Source: Pseudomonas migulae NBRC 103157 (lineage in GTDB: Bacteria > Pseudomonadota > Gammaproteobacteria > Pseudomonadales > Pseudomonadaceae). From it: 64,000 nucleotides of DNA. Location: contig NZ_BDAG01000007.1 of NCBI RefSeq assembly GCF_002091715.1, forward strand, positions 115,847-179,846, in the 5' to 3' direction. The position numbers and the translations under genes were made by a program. The notes below the pieces were generated by a model. The model was not told where the DNA came from, made no database searches, and was given only the letters and a program-made list of their open reading frames with translations. Positions 36,904-46,047 of the stretch are shown here, piece after piece; within the stretch, counting starts at the first letter, position 1, and the number at the start of each line of letters is the position of its first letter.

Positions 36904-38085
36904 TCAGCGCAGTTCGCTCAACGCGTTGCTCAGCCTATCCATCTGCGCCGCAGTGCTGGTCAGCCCCGGTGTGATGCGGATGCACGGGCCAGACGCCGCA
37001 CCGCTGCGCGTCACGGTAAACAGGTTGTAGTCCTTGAGCAGCCGTTCGGCCATTGCCTGCTGATCGGCGTGCCGGGTAAAGCGCATCGCCGTGATGCCGC
37101 AATACAGCCGAGGGTCGTCCGGGGTCATGACTTCGATGCCCGGCAAATCACGCACTGCGCTGACCCAACGGTTACGCAGGTAATTGAGCCGAGTGCCCTT
37201 GGCGGTCGAGCCGCCCATGGCCCGATGCTCCTCGAACACCAGCGGCAGCGTCAGCAGTGCCGGGATGTTGGGCGTGCTGTACGGCGTGCGGGCGCGAATG
37301 TCGGTGATCGGGAAATGCATCTCGCCCATGTCCGGGTCGATGTCGGCCAGGCGCTCCGGAGCGATATACAGGAAGCCCAGGGTCAGCGGCGCACCGATCC
37401 ACTTGTGCAGGTTATAACCGGCGAACGCGACGCCGAGGTCATCAAGGTTGAATTCGATCTGGCCCAGTGCATGAGCGCCATCGAGGATCACGTCGATACC
37501 CTGTTCTTTGGCGGCAGCGACAATGGCCTTCACTGGCATCACCAGCCCGGTGCGGTGAGTGACGTGGGTCAGCGCCATCAGCTTGAGCTTTGGATAACGC
37601 GCGAAGGTCTCGCGGTAAGTGGCCAGCAGACTGTCGAAACTGGCGGGGTGCGCGTGATCGATCTCGATCACTTCAGCACCGCGATGGCGCGCGAGCCAGC
37701 GCATGGCGCCTTTGACCGTGTCGTACTCCAGATCACAGATCAGCACCTGATCGCCCGGTTGCAGGCGATTGTAATTGCGGATCAGCGATTGCAGAGCATC
37801 CGACGCATTGCGCGTGAAGGCAACGGAATCGGTCGTCACGCCTATCAGTGCCGCGAGCTGTGCAGCGATCGCAAGGCTTTGGCCCTGTTCGAAGCGCTGG
37901 CGCACGTGCACCGAGTTGCTGCGGTTGATGAGTTCGATGTTGCGTTGGTATTCCTCGACCACCGTGCGCGACATGCGGCCGAAGTAACCGTTCTCGAGGT
38001 TGATCGGGCCGGGTTCGACGGCATAGCGGTCGGCAAAGGTCTGCCAAAACATTTCATCACGGGCGCGGCGGGTGTTATCGGGCAT
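36904..38085 (-). CDS. Class V aminotransferase-fold PLP enzyme (isopenicillin N epimerase-like)
   Basis: PLP-dependent enzyme of 393 residues; likely reactions include racemisation/epimerisation, desulfuration or transamination of an amino acid. PLP-binding features are Asp202 and His205 in VILDGAHALGQ and the Schiff-base Lys228 in AGYNLHKWIGAP. FTRNASDALQSLI near residue 90 contacts the phosphate. It belongs to the CefD-like/SufS superfamily, but no cysteine-desulfurase loop is evident. It lies nine bases after a DUF3820 gene on the same strand and converges with the dioxygenase gene. Confidence 0.87.
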   Translation of the reverse strand: MPDNTRRARDEMFWQTFADRYAVEPGPINLENGYFGRMSRTVVEEYQRNIELINRSNSVHVRQRFEQGQSLAIAAQLAALIGVTTDSVAFTRNASDALQSLIRNYNRLQPGDQVLICDLEYDTVKGAMRWLARHRGAEVIEIDHAHPASFDSLLATYRETFARYPKLKLMALTHVTHRTGLVMPVKAIVAAAKEQGIDVILDGAHALGQIEFNLDDLGVAFAGYNLHKWIGAPLTLGFLYIAPERLADIDPDMGEMHFPITDIRARTPYSTPNIPALLTLPLVFEEHRAMGGSTAKGTRLNYLRNRWVSAVRDLPGIEVMTPDDPRLYCGITAMRFTRHADQQAMAERLLKDYNLFTVTRSGAASGPCIRITPGLTSTAAQMDRLSNALSELR

Positions 38086-38094
38086 GGGGACGAC

Positions 38095-38331
38095 TCAGTG
38101 GCGAGGGGCAGGTTTGCCATGTTTGGCGCGCAGAGGCTCAAGCAACTCCGACAGGCCGTTGTGATCGATTTCCTGCATCAGGGCCAGCAAGCCGCCCAGT
38201 TCGCCATGGGGGAAACCTTCCCGGGCGAACCAGTTCAGGTAGGGGCCGGGCAGGTCGGCAATGATGCGGCCCTTGTATTTGCCGAAGGGCATTTCACGGG
38301 TAATCAGCAGTTCGAGCTTTTCAGGGTTCAT
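38095..38331 (-). CDS. DUF3820 family protein
   Basis: Small 78-residue protein with the DUF3820 signature MPFGKYKGRIIADLPGPYL followed by NWFAREGFP. No catalytic role is known to me; the family is sometimes labelled quorum-sensing-regulated virulence factor. It is cotranscribed upstream of the aminotransferase gene. Confidence 0.88.
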   Translation of the reverse strand: MNPEKLELLITREMPFGKYKGRIIADLPGPYLNWFAREGFPHGELGGLLALMQEIDHNGLSELLEPLRAKHGKPAPRH

Positions 38332-38534
38332 CAGTCAGTCGTCTTGAATCGGTCAGTCTGGAAAATACAGGCATTCTGCATGCAGGCCAATTGACAGATC
38401 ATGCAAATAACGCGGATACAGATGGCGGTTAAAAAGTTAACTAATTGAAATATAAGAAATAAATTACCAATTCGAAGCTGGCATGCAGGGTGCAACAGCT
38501 ATTGCATCTTTCATCAACCCGTGAGGAATTGAAA

Positions 38535-39002
38535 ATGACCGACATGAATAAAGAAGCGATCTCTGTACTCAACGACCTGATCGAAACCAGCAAAGACGGT
38601 CAGGAAGGGTTCAAGACTTGCGCTGAAGACATCAAGCACCCAGAACTGAAATCGTTGTTCGCCAAACGTTCCGCCGACTGCGCCACTGCGGCCTCGGAAC
38701 TGCAAACTGCCGTGCGCTCGATGGGTGGAGATCCGGAAACGTCCACCAGCGTCAGCGGTGATCTGCACCGTCGCTGGGTAGACGTGAAAGCGATGTTCAC
38801 CGGCAAGGATGAAGAAGCCGTGCTGAACGAAGCCGAACGCGGTGAAGACCATGCGCTGAAGGCTTACAAAGAAGCCATGGAAAAAATCAACAAGCACAAC
38901 CTGGTGGGCATCCGTGACCTGGTTGAACGTCAGTATCACGGCGTGCAACGCAATCACGATCAGGTGAAAGCCCTGCGTAACCAGGCTCGCGCACGCTCGT
39001 AA
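38535..39002 (+). CDS. PA2169-type four-helix-bundle protein (DUF2383)
   Basis: A 155-residue, wholly helical ferritin-like protein. Residues 1-110 fit the DUF2383 bundle (ISVLNDLIETSKDGQEGFK, RSADCATAASELQTAVRSMG). Related pseudomonad genes are stress or stationary-phase induced, but the biochemical role is unknown. I chose the ATG at 38535 after GAGGA; the earlier in-frame start lacks a ribosome site. A single-gene unit closed by a terminator. Confidence 0.88.
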   Translation: MTDMNKEAISVLNDLIETSKDGQEGFKTCAEDIKHPELKSLFAKRSADCATAASELQTAVRSMGGDPETSTSVSGDLHRRWVDVKAMFTGKDEEAVLNEAERGEDHALKAYKEAMEKINKHNLVGIRDLVERQYHGVQRNHDQVKALRNQARARS

Positions 39003-39021
39003 GCGCGCAACACCTGTCAGA

Positions 39022-39048
39022 AACGCCAGCCAGTCTGGCGTTTTTTTG
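39022..39048 (+). terminator. Rho-independent terminator after the DUF2383 gene
   Basis: AAACGCCAG pairs with CTGGCGTTT around five bases and runs into T residues. Confidence 0.92.
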
Positions 39049-39077
39049 TGCCCGCGAATTAACACGGTAATTGCCCT

Positions 39078-39183
39078 TGTAGGCGCGGGCGAAGGCTGCG
39101 ATCTTTTGACGGTATAGAGTTCGCCGAACAGCACGATCAAAAGATCGTCCGAACGCGGCCCGAGCCTTCGGCAGCTCCTACAA
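39078..39183. repeat. Inverted repeat, family 3
   Basis: Contains GAAGGCTGCGATCTTTTG and, inverted, CAAAAGATCG with CCTTCGGCAGCTCCTACA. The centre and left arm are degenerate. The same family recurs at 45711. It lies just upstream of the FUSC gene. Confidence 0.8.
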
Positions 39184-39214
39184 TCGTTAAACCGTGCCTT
39201 CAAGAGAGCTTTAC

Positions 39215-41203
39215 GTGCCTATCACTTTGCAGGCTTTGTTTGCGCCTGACCGCCATGCCCTGCAGTTCGCAATCAAGACCCTGCTCGGCGGCGGCCTCGC
39301 GCTGTGGCTGGCATTGCGCTGGGGGCTGGAGCAACCGGCCTGGGCATTGATGACGGCGTTCATCGTCGCTCAGCCACTGTCCGGGATGGTGGTGCAAAAG
39401 GGCCTGGCGCGGCTGTTGGGGACGCTGATCGGAACGATCATGTCGGTGGTGTTCATGAGCCTGTTCGCCCAGACGCCATGGTTGTTTCTTCTGGCATTGG
39501 CGCTGTGGCTCGGGCTGTGTACGGCGAGTTCGACGTTGCTGCGCAGTGCCTGGTCCTATTCGTTTGTGCTGGCCGGTTACACGGTCGCAATCATCGCGTT
39601 GCCGGCCATTACCCATCCGCTGACGGTGTTCGATCAAGCCGTGGCGCGCTGCACGGAAATCTGTCTGGGCATTCTCTGTGCCACCGCCGCCAGTGCTTTG
39701 CTGTGGCCGATGCGGGTCGAGCGACAACTGGCGGATCAGGCGCGAGCGGCTTGGCAGAGCGGGATGAATGCCGCGCGCGCGACGTTGGCCGGCGATGGTC
39801 AGGCGCGCAAAGGGCTGCTGGAAATCCTCGGTCGAATCGTCGCGGTGGATGCTCAGCGCGAGCACGCCTGGTTCGAAGGCGGGCTGGGCCGGCAACGTGC
39901 GCGGGCCATCAGCGGGCTGAGTCAGAAACTGTTGATGCTGCTGCGCATCGCCCGTTCGGTGCGGCGGCAGTGGAAGCAGTTGGAGCCATTGGAAGCCGAA
40001 CAGTTGGCGCCGTGGATGACCGAAGTTCAGGAAGCACTCGCCAGCCCGGATACCGCGACGTTGCAAGCCTTGCGACCGCGCCTGCTCGATGCGTCCCATG
40101 ACCCTCGGATCAGCTCAGCGCAAAGTTATTGCCTGGTCCGATTCACCCTGCTGATGGACACCGCGATGGCGGCGAGTACGGCATTGCGTGCGGTGGAGGA
40201 GGGCCAGGAAACCGTCGACCCGCCGCGCACCCTGGCACCGCACCGCGACCTGTCATTGGCGCTGGTCTTCGGGGCGCGCAGTGCATTGGCGTTTCTGGTG
40301 GTGTCGTGTTTCTGGCTGGCGACTGCCTGGCCCGCCGCCTCAGGCGCATTGGTGCTGACTTGCGTGGTGTGCAGCCTGTTCGCCAGTCGCGAGAACGGCG
40401 CGCAGATCGGCATGAGTTTCATGCGCGGAATTTTTCTGGCGATCCCGGCGGCGTTTATTGTCGGGCAGATTCTGCTGCCGCAATGGAGTGGTTTTGCGCT
40501 GCTGTGCATGGGCATGGGCGTGCCGTTGTTTTTCGGCGCGCTGGGCATGGCCAAGCCACAGATCGGCGCCACGGCGACTTCGTTCTGCCTGCACTTCATC
40601 GTGCTGGTCTCGCCGCTCAATGCGATGAAGTTCGATGTCGCAACGTTCTTCAACAGCGCTCAAGCCATGGTGGTGGGCGTCGGCGCGGCGGTGTTGGCGT
40701 TTCACTTGCTGATCCTGCGCAACCCGGCCTGGCACGGGCGACGTTTGCTCGCGGCGACTCTCGACGATCTGGTGCGCCTGACCCGACGCAATCTGCGCGG
40801 TGCCGAAAGCTGGTTCGGCGGGCGCATGGCCGACCGTTTGCTGCAACTGGCGCGGCACTATCCGGAGCTACCGGAGCCGGCGCGCAGTCGTTGGGATGAC
40901 GGCTTGCTCGGTCTGGACATCGGCGATGAACTGCTGCATTTGCGCTTGAGCCTGGCGGTGGCTCAGGTGCCGGTCAGTGCGCCGCAGCGGCGCTATCTCG
41001 AGGCACTGGAAAAAGCCCTCGAGCAAGGCCCGAGCGGTCGTTGTGCCGATGCCTTGGAACAACCCAGCCAAGAATTCTTGAAAACCTTGTTCGCGTTGCC
41101 GCCCAGCGATGCCGTGAAACTGGCCCAGGGCGCCGTGCTGCAATTGCAGAACAGCTGGCGCGCCTGGTGTCGTCAACAGGAGCAAAGCCATGGGCTTGCG
41201 TGA
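39215..41203 (+). CDS. FUSC/AaeB-family aromatic-acid efflux transporter
   Basis: Inner-membrane component of a predicted efflux pump for aromatic carboxylic acids, 662 residues. Two groups of about five to six membrane helices (about residues 10-165 and 355-510) are separated and followed by soluble helical regions, the FUSC layout. The first helix region reads LLGGGLALWLALRWGLEQPA, and MTAFIVAQPLSGMVVQKGLAR is characteristic. I chose the GTG at 39215 because AGAGAG precedes it; a GTG seven codons earlier lacks a site. It overlaps the DUF1656 gene by 14 bases and is followed by an HlyD-type gene, the usual three-gene set. Confidence 0.9.
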   Translation: MPITLQALFAPDRHALQFAIKTLLGGGLALWLALRWGLEQPAWALMTAFIVAQPLSGMVVQKGLARLLGTLIGTIMSVVFMSLFAQTPWLFLLALALWLGLCTASSTLLRSAWSYSFVLAGYTVAIIALPAITHPLTVFDQAVARCTEICLGILCATAASALLWPMRVERQLADQARAAWQSGMNAARATLAGDGQARKGLLEILGRIVAVDAQREHAWFEGGLGRQRARAISGLSQKLLMLLRIARSVRRQWKQLEPLEAEQLAPWMTEVQEALASPDTATLQALRPRLLDASHDPRISSAQSYCLVRFTLLMDTAMAASTALRAVEEGQETVDPPRTLAPHRDLSLALVFGARSALAFLVVSCFWLATAWPAASGALVLTCVVCSLFASRENGAQIGMSFMRGIFLAIPAAFIVGQILLPQWSGFALLCMGMGVPLFFGALGMAKPQIGATATSFCLHFIVLVSPLNAMKFDVATFFNSAQAMVVGVGAAVLAFHLLILRNPAWHGRRLLAATLDDLVRLTRRNLRGAESWFGGRMADRLLQLARHYPELPEPARSRWDDGLLGLDIGDELLHLRLSLAVAQVPVSAPQRRYLEALEKALEQGPSGRCADALEQPSQEFLKTLFALPPSDAVKLAQGAVLQLQNSWRAWCRQQEQSHGLA

Positions 41204-41396
41204 ATGGTCGGTGGGCGGCGTGCTGCTCAGTCCGTTTCTGATTTATGTGCTGCTGGCGCTGCTCGTCACCGCAGGCTTGCACCTGTTGTTGCGCCTGACT
41301 CCGGTCGGTCGCTGGATCTGGCACGAAGCGCTATTCGATTGCGCCTTGTACGTCTGTGTATTGACCCTGATCACCGTCGTCCTCGGACCTTTATAA
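41190..41396 (+). CDS. DUF1656 membrane protein of the efflux set
   Basis: A 68-residue protein with two membrane segments (about residues 12-34 and 46-66), matching DUF1656 (YdhI/AaeX-like). It overlaps the FUSC gene and precedes the HlyD gene by 10 bases. Its exact role in the pump is unknown. Confidence 0.92.
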   Translation: MGLREWSVGGVLLSPFLIYVLLALLVTAGLHLLLRLTPVGRWIWHEALFDCALYVCVLTLITVVLGPL

Positions 41397-41406
41397 GGAG
41401 TTGAAC

Positions 41407-42264
41407 ATGCGTACCTCCGTACGTGTCGCGGTTACCCTGTGCCTGGTGGCGGTGGCGATTTTTGCCGGTTTCCATTTGTGGCAGTACTACATGCTCACGC
41501 CGTGGACCCGGGACGCGAGGATTCGCGCCGACGTGGTGGTGATCGCCCCGGATGTGTCGGGTTGGGTGCGTGAGCTCAAGGCCTTCGATAACCAGAAGGT
41601 CAAGGCCGGCGACCTGTTGCTGAGCATCGACCGCGACCGGTTCGAAGCCGCGCTGGAGAAGGCGCAAGCGGTGGTGCAGACCCGTCAGCAGCAACTCAAC
41701 CTGCGCGAGCGCGAAGCCAGCCGTCGCGCCAGCCTCGGGCCGCAAGCGATCAGTGCCGAGCTGCGCGAGAATGCGCAAATCAACGCCGGCATCGCTCGTG
41801 GCGAACTGCGTGAAGCCCAGGCCGAAGCCAAGGTCGCCGAACTCAACCTCGCCCGCAGTCAGGTCCACGCGCCACGTAGCGGACACATCACTAACCTGCG
41901 TCTGGCCCAAGGCAATTACGTGAATGCCGGACAACCGGTGATGGCGTTGATCGATGATTCAACGTTTTATGTGCAGGCGTATTTCGAAGAAACCAAACTG
42001 CCGCGGATTCGCGTCGGCGACCCGGTGAAGGTCTGGTTGATGAGTGCGGGCGAGGCGCTGCAAGGGCAGGTGGAAAGCGTCAGCCGCGGGATCACCGATC
42101 GCAACACCACGCCGGATGGGCAGTTGCTGGCGGAGGTGGAGCCGACGTTCAACTGGGTGAGGCTGGCGCAGCGCATTCCGGTGCGGATCAAACTGGACAA
42201 AGTGCCCGAGGGGATCAATTTGAGTTCGGGGATGACAGCGAGTGTGCAGGTGCAGGAGCAGTAG
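41407..42264 (+). CDS. HlyD/AaeA-type periplasmic adaptor of an efflux pump
   Basis: Membrane-fusion protein of 285 residues joining the FUSC transporter to an outer-membrane channel. It has an N-terminal membrane helix (about residues 7-27), a biotinyl-lipoyl half (IAPDVSGWVRELKAFDNQKV), a coiled-coil hairpin (about 85-150), and the second lipoyl half ARSQVHAPRSGHITNLRL, then a beta-barrel. I chose ATG at 41407 with AAGGAG six bases upstream. No outer-membrane factor gene is adjacent, so a shared channel is inferred. Confidence 0.92.
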   Translation: MRTSVRVAVTLCLVAVAIFAGFHLWQYYMLTPWTRDARIRADVVVIAPDVSGWVRELKAFDNQKVKAGDLLLSIDRDRFEAALEKAQAVVQTRQQQLNLREREASRRASLGPQAISAELRENAQINAGIARGELREAQAEAKVAELNLARSQVHAPRSGHITNLRLAQGNYVNAGQPVMALIDDSTFYVQAYFEETKLPRIRVGDPVKVWLMSAGEALQGQVESVSRGITDRNTTPDGQLLAEVEPTFNWVRLAQRIPVRIKLDKVPEGINLSSGMTASVQVQEQ

Positions 42265-42272
42265 AAGTCCTT

Positions 42273-42300
42273 GTGGCGAGGGGGCTTGCCCCCTCACCAC
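42273..42300. terminator. Hairpin between convergent HlyD and MaoC genes
   Basis: GTGGCGAGGGGG and CCCCCTCACCAC pair with one mismatch around CTTG. No clear T run on either side, so it is a likely but not classical bidirectional terminator. Confidence 0.55.
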
Positions 42301-42314
42301 AGGGGAGCGGTGGA

Positions 42315-42785
42315 TCAGCCGATGCTGATTGCCGGCAGTTTCGGCAATGTCACGGTCTGCTGTTTACGCGGCGCCAGAATCTCCGCCTCACCATCCACTA
42401 CCAACTCATCGCGCTGATTGAACACACGGGTGGCAATGCGCACACGAAACTTCGGCAGCTTCTCCAGGATTTCCAGGCGCACCGTCAGCGTGTCGCCAAT
42501 TTTCACCGGCTTCTGAAAGCTCATCTGCTGACCGATATAAATGGTGCCCGGCCCAGGTAATTCACAGGCAACGGCTGCGCTGATCAGTGCACCGCTGAAC
42601 ATGCCGTGAGCGATACGTTCCTTGAACATGGTGCCGGCGGCGAATTCAGCGTCCAGGTGCACCGGGTTGTGGTCACCGGACATCGCGGCGAACAGTTGAA
42701 TGTCGCGCTCTTCGACCGTCTTGGTGTAGCTCGCGGTCTGCCCGACTTCAAGGGCTTCGTAAGGGGTGTTGGTAACCTGGGTCAT
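42315..42785 (-). CDS. phaJ: (R)-specific enoyl-CoA hydratase, MaoC family (PhaJ4-like)
   Basis: Hydrates 2-enoyl-CoA to (R)-3-hydroxyacyl-CoA, linking beta-oxidation to polyhydroxyalkanoate precursors. The 156-residue hot-dog-fold protein shows the R-hydratase motif FAAMSGDHNPVHLD (about residues 31-44) with catalytic Asp and His, and RIAHGMFSGALI. I chose the ATG at 42785 (MTQVTNTPYEAL), with AGGAATTG upstream. It is 41 bases downstream of the hydrolase gene on the same strand. The neighbourhood (hydrolase, two fadD genes) is the one I recall for phaJ4 in P. putida and P. aeruginosa. Confidence 0.9.
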   Translation of the reverse strand: MTQVTNTPYEALEVGQTASYTKTVEERDIQLFAAMSGDHNPVHLDAEFAAGTMFKERIAHGMFSGALISAAVACELPGPGTIYIGQQMSFQKPVKIGDTLTVRLEILEKLPKFRVRIATRVFNQRDELVVDGEAEILAPRKQQTVTLPKLPAISIG

Positions 42786-42826
42786 CGGTCTCAATTCCTG
42801 TGACAAATAAAAAAACCACAAAAAAA

Positions 42827-43771
42827 CTATTCGGATCGGGGTGGGCGGCGGTGGCTCAGGGCTTGCGCGATCCAGCTCAACACGTCGGCCGTCACTTCAT
42901 CGCGATTGCTCTCGTTGAACAGTTCGTGCCGTGCCTGCGGGTAAATCGTCAGTTGCAGACTCTGGCTGCCAGCGGCACGTAGCGCATTGGCCAGATCTTT
43001 CAGACGCTTGCCTTCACTCACCGGATCACATTCGCCGCCAATCACCAGCAACGGCAGGCCCGGATCAATCTGAGCGAGATTGGACGCTTTGCTGATTTGC
43101 TGCAAGCCGCCAAGCAAGTCGATCCAGAACTGATTGGTGCAGCGAAAGCCGCAGAGCGGGTCGCGGGCGTACTTGTCGACTTCGGCCGGGTCGCGGCTGA
43201 GCCAGTCGAACGCGGTGCGGGCCGGTTTGAACTTCTTGTTGAACGAGCCGAACGACAGCCATTCGATCAGCGCGCTGCGCCCCTTCGGCCCTTGGCGCAA
43301 GCGTTCGAGGCGCGCGATTTGCCGGGCGGCGCGATAAAGCGCAACCGGTTGAAAGTTCGAACCACTGAGGACCGCGCCATACAGGCTGGCGCTGTGATGC
43401 AGCAGATAGGCCTGGGCGATGTAACTGCCCATGCTGTGGCCGAGCAGCACGATCGGCACGCCGGGATGTTGCTGGCCGATGTGCTGATTGAGGCTGGCCA
43501 GGTCACCGACCACCTTGCACCAGCCTTCGTCATCGGCGAAATGACCGAGAGTCCCGTTTTCGGCAGTTTTGCCATGTCCACGCAAGTCTGGTGCGTAGAC
43601 GCCATAACCCTGTTCACAGCATTTTTCGGCCAGGCGGGCATAGCGACCACTGTGCTCGGCCATGCCGTGGGCCAGCAGGATCACGGCTTTCAACGGCGCG
43701 GCAGGCAGCCACTGGTTGACGAAGAGGCGGCTGCGGTCACTCGCGGTCAACCAGAAGGTGTCGTGGATCAT
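42827..43771 (-). CDS. Alpha/beta hydrolase, monoacylglycerol lipase/lysophospholipase-like
   Basis: Cytoplasmic serine hydrolase of 314 residues, likely releasing fatty acids from monoacyl lipids. The nucleophile elbow is LLGHSMGSYIAQA (about residues 109-121). VILLAHGMAEHSGRY near residue 40 forms the oxyanion-hole side, and GGECDPVS and ARHELFNE carry the later Asp and His. I chose the ATG at 43771 (MIHDTFWLTA), with AAAGGA upstream. It is divergent from fadD2 and probably cotranscribed with phaJ. Confidence 0.92.
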   Translation of the reverse strand: MIHDTFWLTASDRSRLFVNQWLPAAPLKAVILLAHGMAEHSGRYARLAEKCCEQGYGVYAPDLRGHGKTAENGTLGHFADDEGWCKVVGDLASLNQHIGQQHPGVPIVLLGHSMGSYIAQAYLLHHSASLYGAVLSGSNFQPVALYRAARQIARLERLRQGPKGRSALIEWLSFGSFNKKFKPARTAFDWLSRDPAEVDKYARDPLCGFRCTNQFWIDLLGGLQQISKASNLAQIDPGLPLLVIGGECDPVSEGKRLKDLANALRAAGSQSLQLTIYPQARHELFNESNRDEVTADVLSWIAQALSHRRPPRSE

Positions 43772-43998
43772 GGCGATTCCTTTGCATGGGCTCGGTGCAT
43801 TGTATAGCGCATCCTTCGCCAGACGTCTGATCAGGCCACGCCACGGCACCAAGATTCACAGGATCAATGACGGGCGTTGGCATATTTGCCTGTTTCGTCA
43901 TAGCTGCTAGTGTCCGTGAAGCTCCGCTTTTTGCTTTCTGTTTTTCAGACAGCGCAGAGAGTGGCCCCGGATAGGTTCAGGTAAAGAGGACAAGAACA

Positions 43999-45687
43999 AT
44001 GCAACCTGATTTCTGGAATGACAAACGCCCGGCCGGCGTACCCCTGGACATCGATCAAGGGGCTTACAAGTCGGTGATCGAGGTGTTCGAGCGTTCCTGC
44101 AAAAAATTTGCGGACCGCCCGGCCTTCAGCAACATGGGCGTGACCCTGACCTACGCCGAACTGGAACGCTACAGCGCCGCGTTCGCCGGTTACCTGCAAG
44201 CCCATACCGACCTGGTGCCGGGGGATCGCATCGCGGTGCAGATGCCCAACGTCCTGCATTACCCGATTGCCGTGTTCGGTGCGTTGCGCGCCGGGCTGAT
44301 CGTGGTCAACACCAACCCGCTGTACACCGCGCGGGAGATGCGTCATCAGTTCAAGGATTCCGGTGCCCGGGCGCTGGTCTACCTGAACGTGTTCGGGCAG
44401 AAAGTCCAGGAAGTGCTGCCCGACACCGACCTCCAGTACCTGATCGAAGCGAAGATGGGCGACATGATGCCCGCCGCCAAGGGCTGGCTGGTCAACACCC
44501 TGGTGCGCAAGGTCAAGAAAATGGTCCCGGACTATTCCTTGCCGCAAGCCGTTTCCTTCAAGAGCGCGTTGCGCCTGGGCCGGGGCCTGGGCATCAAGCC
44601 GCTGAACGCCGGTCTCAACGATATCGCCGTGCTGCAATACACCGGCGGCACCACCGGCCTGGCGAAGGGCGCGATGCTGACCCACGGCAACCTGGTGGCA
44701 AACATGCAGCAGGCGCGGGCGTGCCTGGGGCAGTTCGGCAGCGATGGCCAGCCGCTGCTGCGCGAAGGTCAGGAGGTGATGATCGCGCCGCTGCCGCTGT
44801 ACCACATCTATGCCTTCACCGCGAATTGCATGTGCATGATGGTGACCGGCAACCACAACGTGCTGATCACCAATCCGCGAGACATTGGCGGTTTCATCAA
44901 GGAACTGAAGAACTGGCGGTTTTCGGCCCTGCTGGGCCTTAACACGCTGTTTGTCGCGTTAATGGACCATCCGGATTTCAAGACCCTGGATTTCTCCAGC
45001 CTCAAACTGACCAACTCCGGTGGCACTGCGCTGGTCAAGGCCACCGCCGAGCGCTGGGAGCAACTGACCGGTTGTCGCATCACCGAAGGCTATGGCCTGA
45101 CCGAAACCTCGCCGGTGGCGTGCACCAACCCGTACGGCGACAAATCGCGGATCGGCACGGTCGGCCTGCCGGTGCCGGGCACGACGTTGAAAGTCATCAA
45201 TGACGAAGGCATCGAGCAACCGCTGGGCGAGCGCGGCGAACTGTGCATCAAGGGCCCGCAGATCATGAAGGGCTATTGGCAGAAACCCGAAGCCACCGCC
45301 GAAGTGCTGGATGCCGAAGGCTGGTTCAAGTCCGGCGACATCGCGGTGATCGACCCGGACGGTTTCGTGCGCATCGTCGATCGCAAGAAAGACATGATCA
45401 TTGTCTCGGGTTTCAACGTGTACCCGAACGAGATCGAAGACGTGGTGATGGCTCACCCGAAAGTCGCCAACTGCGCGGTCATTGGTGTGCCGGACGAGCG
45501 TTCGGGCGAGGCGGTGAAGTTGTTTGTGGTGGCGCGTGAGTCGGGGGTCAGCCTTGAAGAGTTGAAGGCCTACTGCAAGGAAAACTTCACGGCGTACAAA
45601 GTGCCCAAGCACATCGTGTTGCGTGAGTCGTTGCCGATGACGCCGGTGGGCAAGATTCTGCGGCGGGAGCTGCGGGATATCGCCTGA
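43999..45687 (+). CDS. fadD2: Long-chain fatty-acid-CoA ligase (FadD2-like)
   Basis: Activates fatty acids to acyl-CoA with ATP. The 562-residue ANL-superfamily enzyme has the AMP-binding motif AVLQYTGGTTGLAKGAML (about residues 209-226), EGYGLTETSPVACTN (about 360-374), and the hinge DRKKDMIIVSGFNVYPNEIE near residue 460. Lys in PMTPVGKILRRELR near the C terminus is catalytic. It is followed by a close paralogue in the same direction, as in other pseudomonads. Confidence 0.95.
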   Translation: MQPDFWNDKRPAGVPLDIDQGAYKSVIEVFERSCKKFADRPAFSNMGVTLTYAELERYSAAFAGYLQAHTDLVPGDRIAVQMPNVLHYPIAVFGALRAGLIVVNTNPLYTAREMRHQFKDSGARALVYLNVFGQKVQEVLPDTDLQYLIEAKMGDMMPAAKGWLVNTLVRKVKKMVPDYSLPQAVSFKSALRLGRGLGIKPLNAGLNDIAVLQYTGGTTGLAKGAMLTHGNLVANMQQARACLGQFGSDGQPLLREGQEVMIAPLPLYHIYAFTANCMCMMVTGNHNVLITNPRDIGGFIKELKNWRFSALLGLNTLFVALMDHPDFKTLDFSSLKLTNSGGTALVKATAERWEQLTGCRITEGYGLTETSPVACTNPYGDKSRIGTVGLPVPGTTLKVINDEGIEQPLGERGELCIKGPQIMKGYWQKPEATAEVLDAEGWFKSGDIAVIDPDGFVRIVDRKKDMIIVSGFNVYPNEIEDVVMAHPKVANCAVIGVPDERSGEAVKLFVVARESGVSLEELKAYCKENFTAYKVPKHIVLRESLPMTPVGKILRRELRDIA

Positions 45688-45710
45688 TCGGTCATGGATC
45701 TGGGCGGTGC

Positions 45711-45789
45711 CAAAAGATCGCAGCCTTCGGCAGCTCCTACAGGGAATCGTATTCCTCCGTAGGCGCTGCCGAAGGCTGCGATCTTTTGC
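45711..45789. repeat. Inverted repeat, family 3
   Basis: CAAAAGATCGCAGCCTTCGG and its complement flank GGCAGCTCCTACA and TGTAGGCGCTGCC-like parts, giving a long hairpin after fadD2. It is more complete than the copy at 39078. Confidence 0.88.
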
Positions 45790-45795
45790 TTTGAT

Positions 45796-45816
45796 GCCCC
45801 GGTTTTCGGGGCTTTT
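45796..45816 (+). terminator. Rho-independent terminator after fadD2
   Basis: GCCCCG pairs with CGGGGC around GTTTT and is followed by TTTTA. It suggests fadD1 has its own promoter. Confidence 0.8.
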
Positions 45817-46047
45817 AGCGTCTTATAGAATCTTTGCTCTAAAATGACTGCTTGTTATTCTTGAGTCACCAATGTGACTGTAGAGGCTGCTTTTGGCTCT
45901 AGTCGGCCCTTGGCAAAGCTGCTACTCTCGGCGCGCTTTGGGACCTCTCGGCCAGCTTCAACAGCCAGACTCACCCATAATCAAACACCAATAATAACCG
46001 CATCAAAATGCGGTATTTGAATTCGCGTTGCTGAGGAGTGGGCTTCC
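45817..46047 (+). other. Leader/promoter region of fadD1
   Basis: About 230 bases without a credible gene. An AATAATAA tract at 45990-45997 fits the Hfq/Crc motif but is 50 bases from the start. A small hairpin CCGCAT/ATGCGG lies at 45998-46013. GAGGAG gives the ribosome site. Confidence 0.5.

Noticed and set aside
43772..43998. PsrA/FadR-type operator in the hydrolase/fadD2 divergent gap
   Set aside because: I looked for a GAAAC-N4-GTTTC-like dyad and found none.
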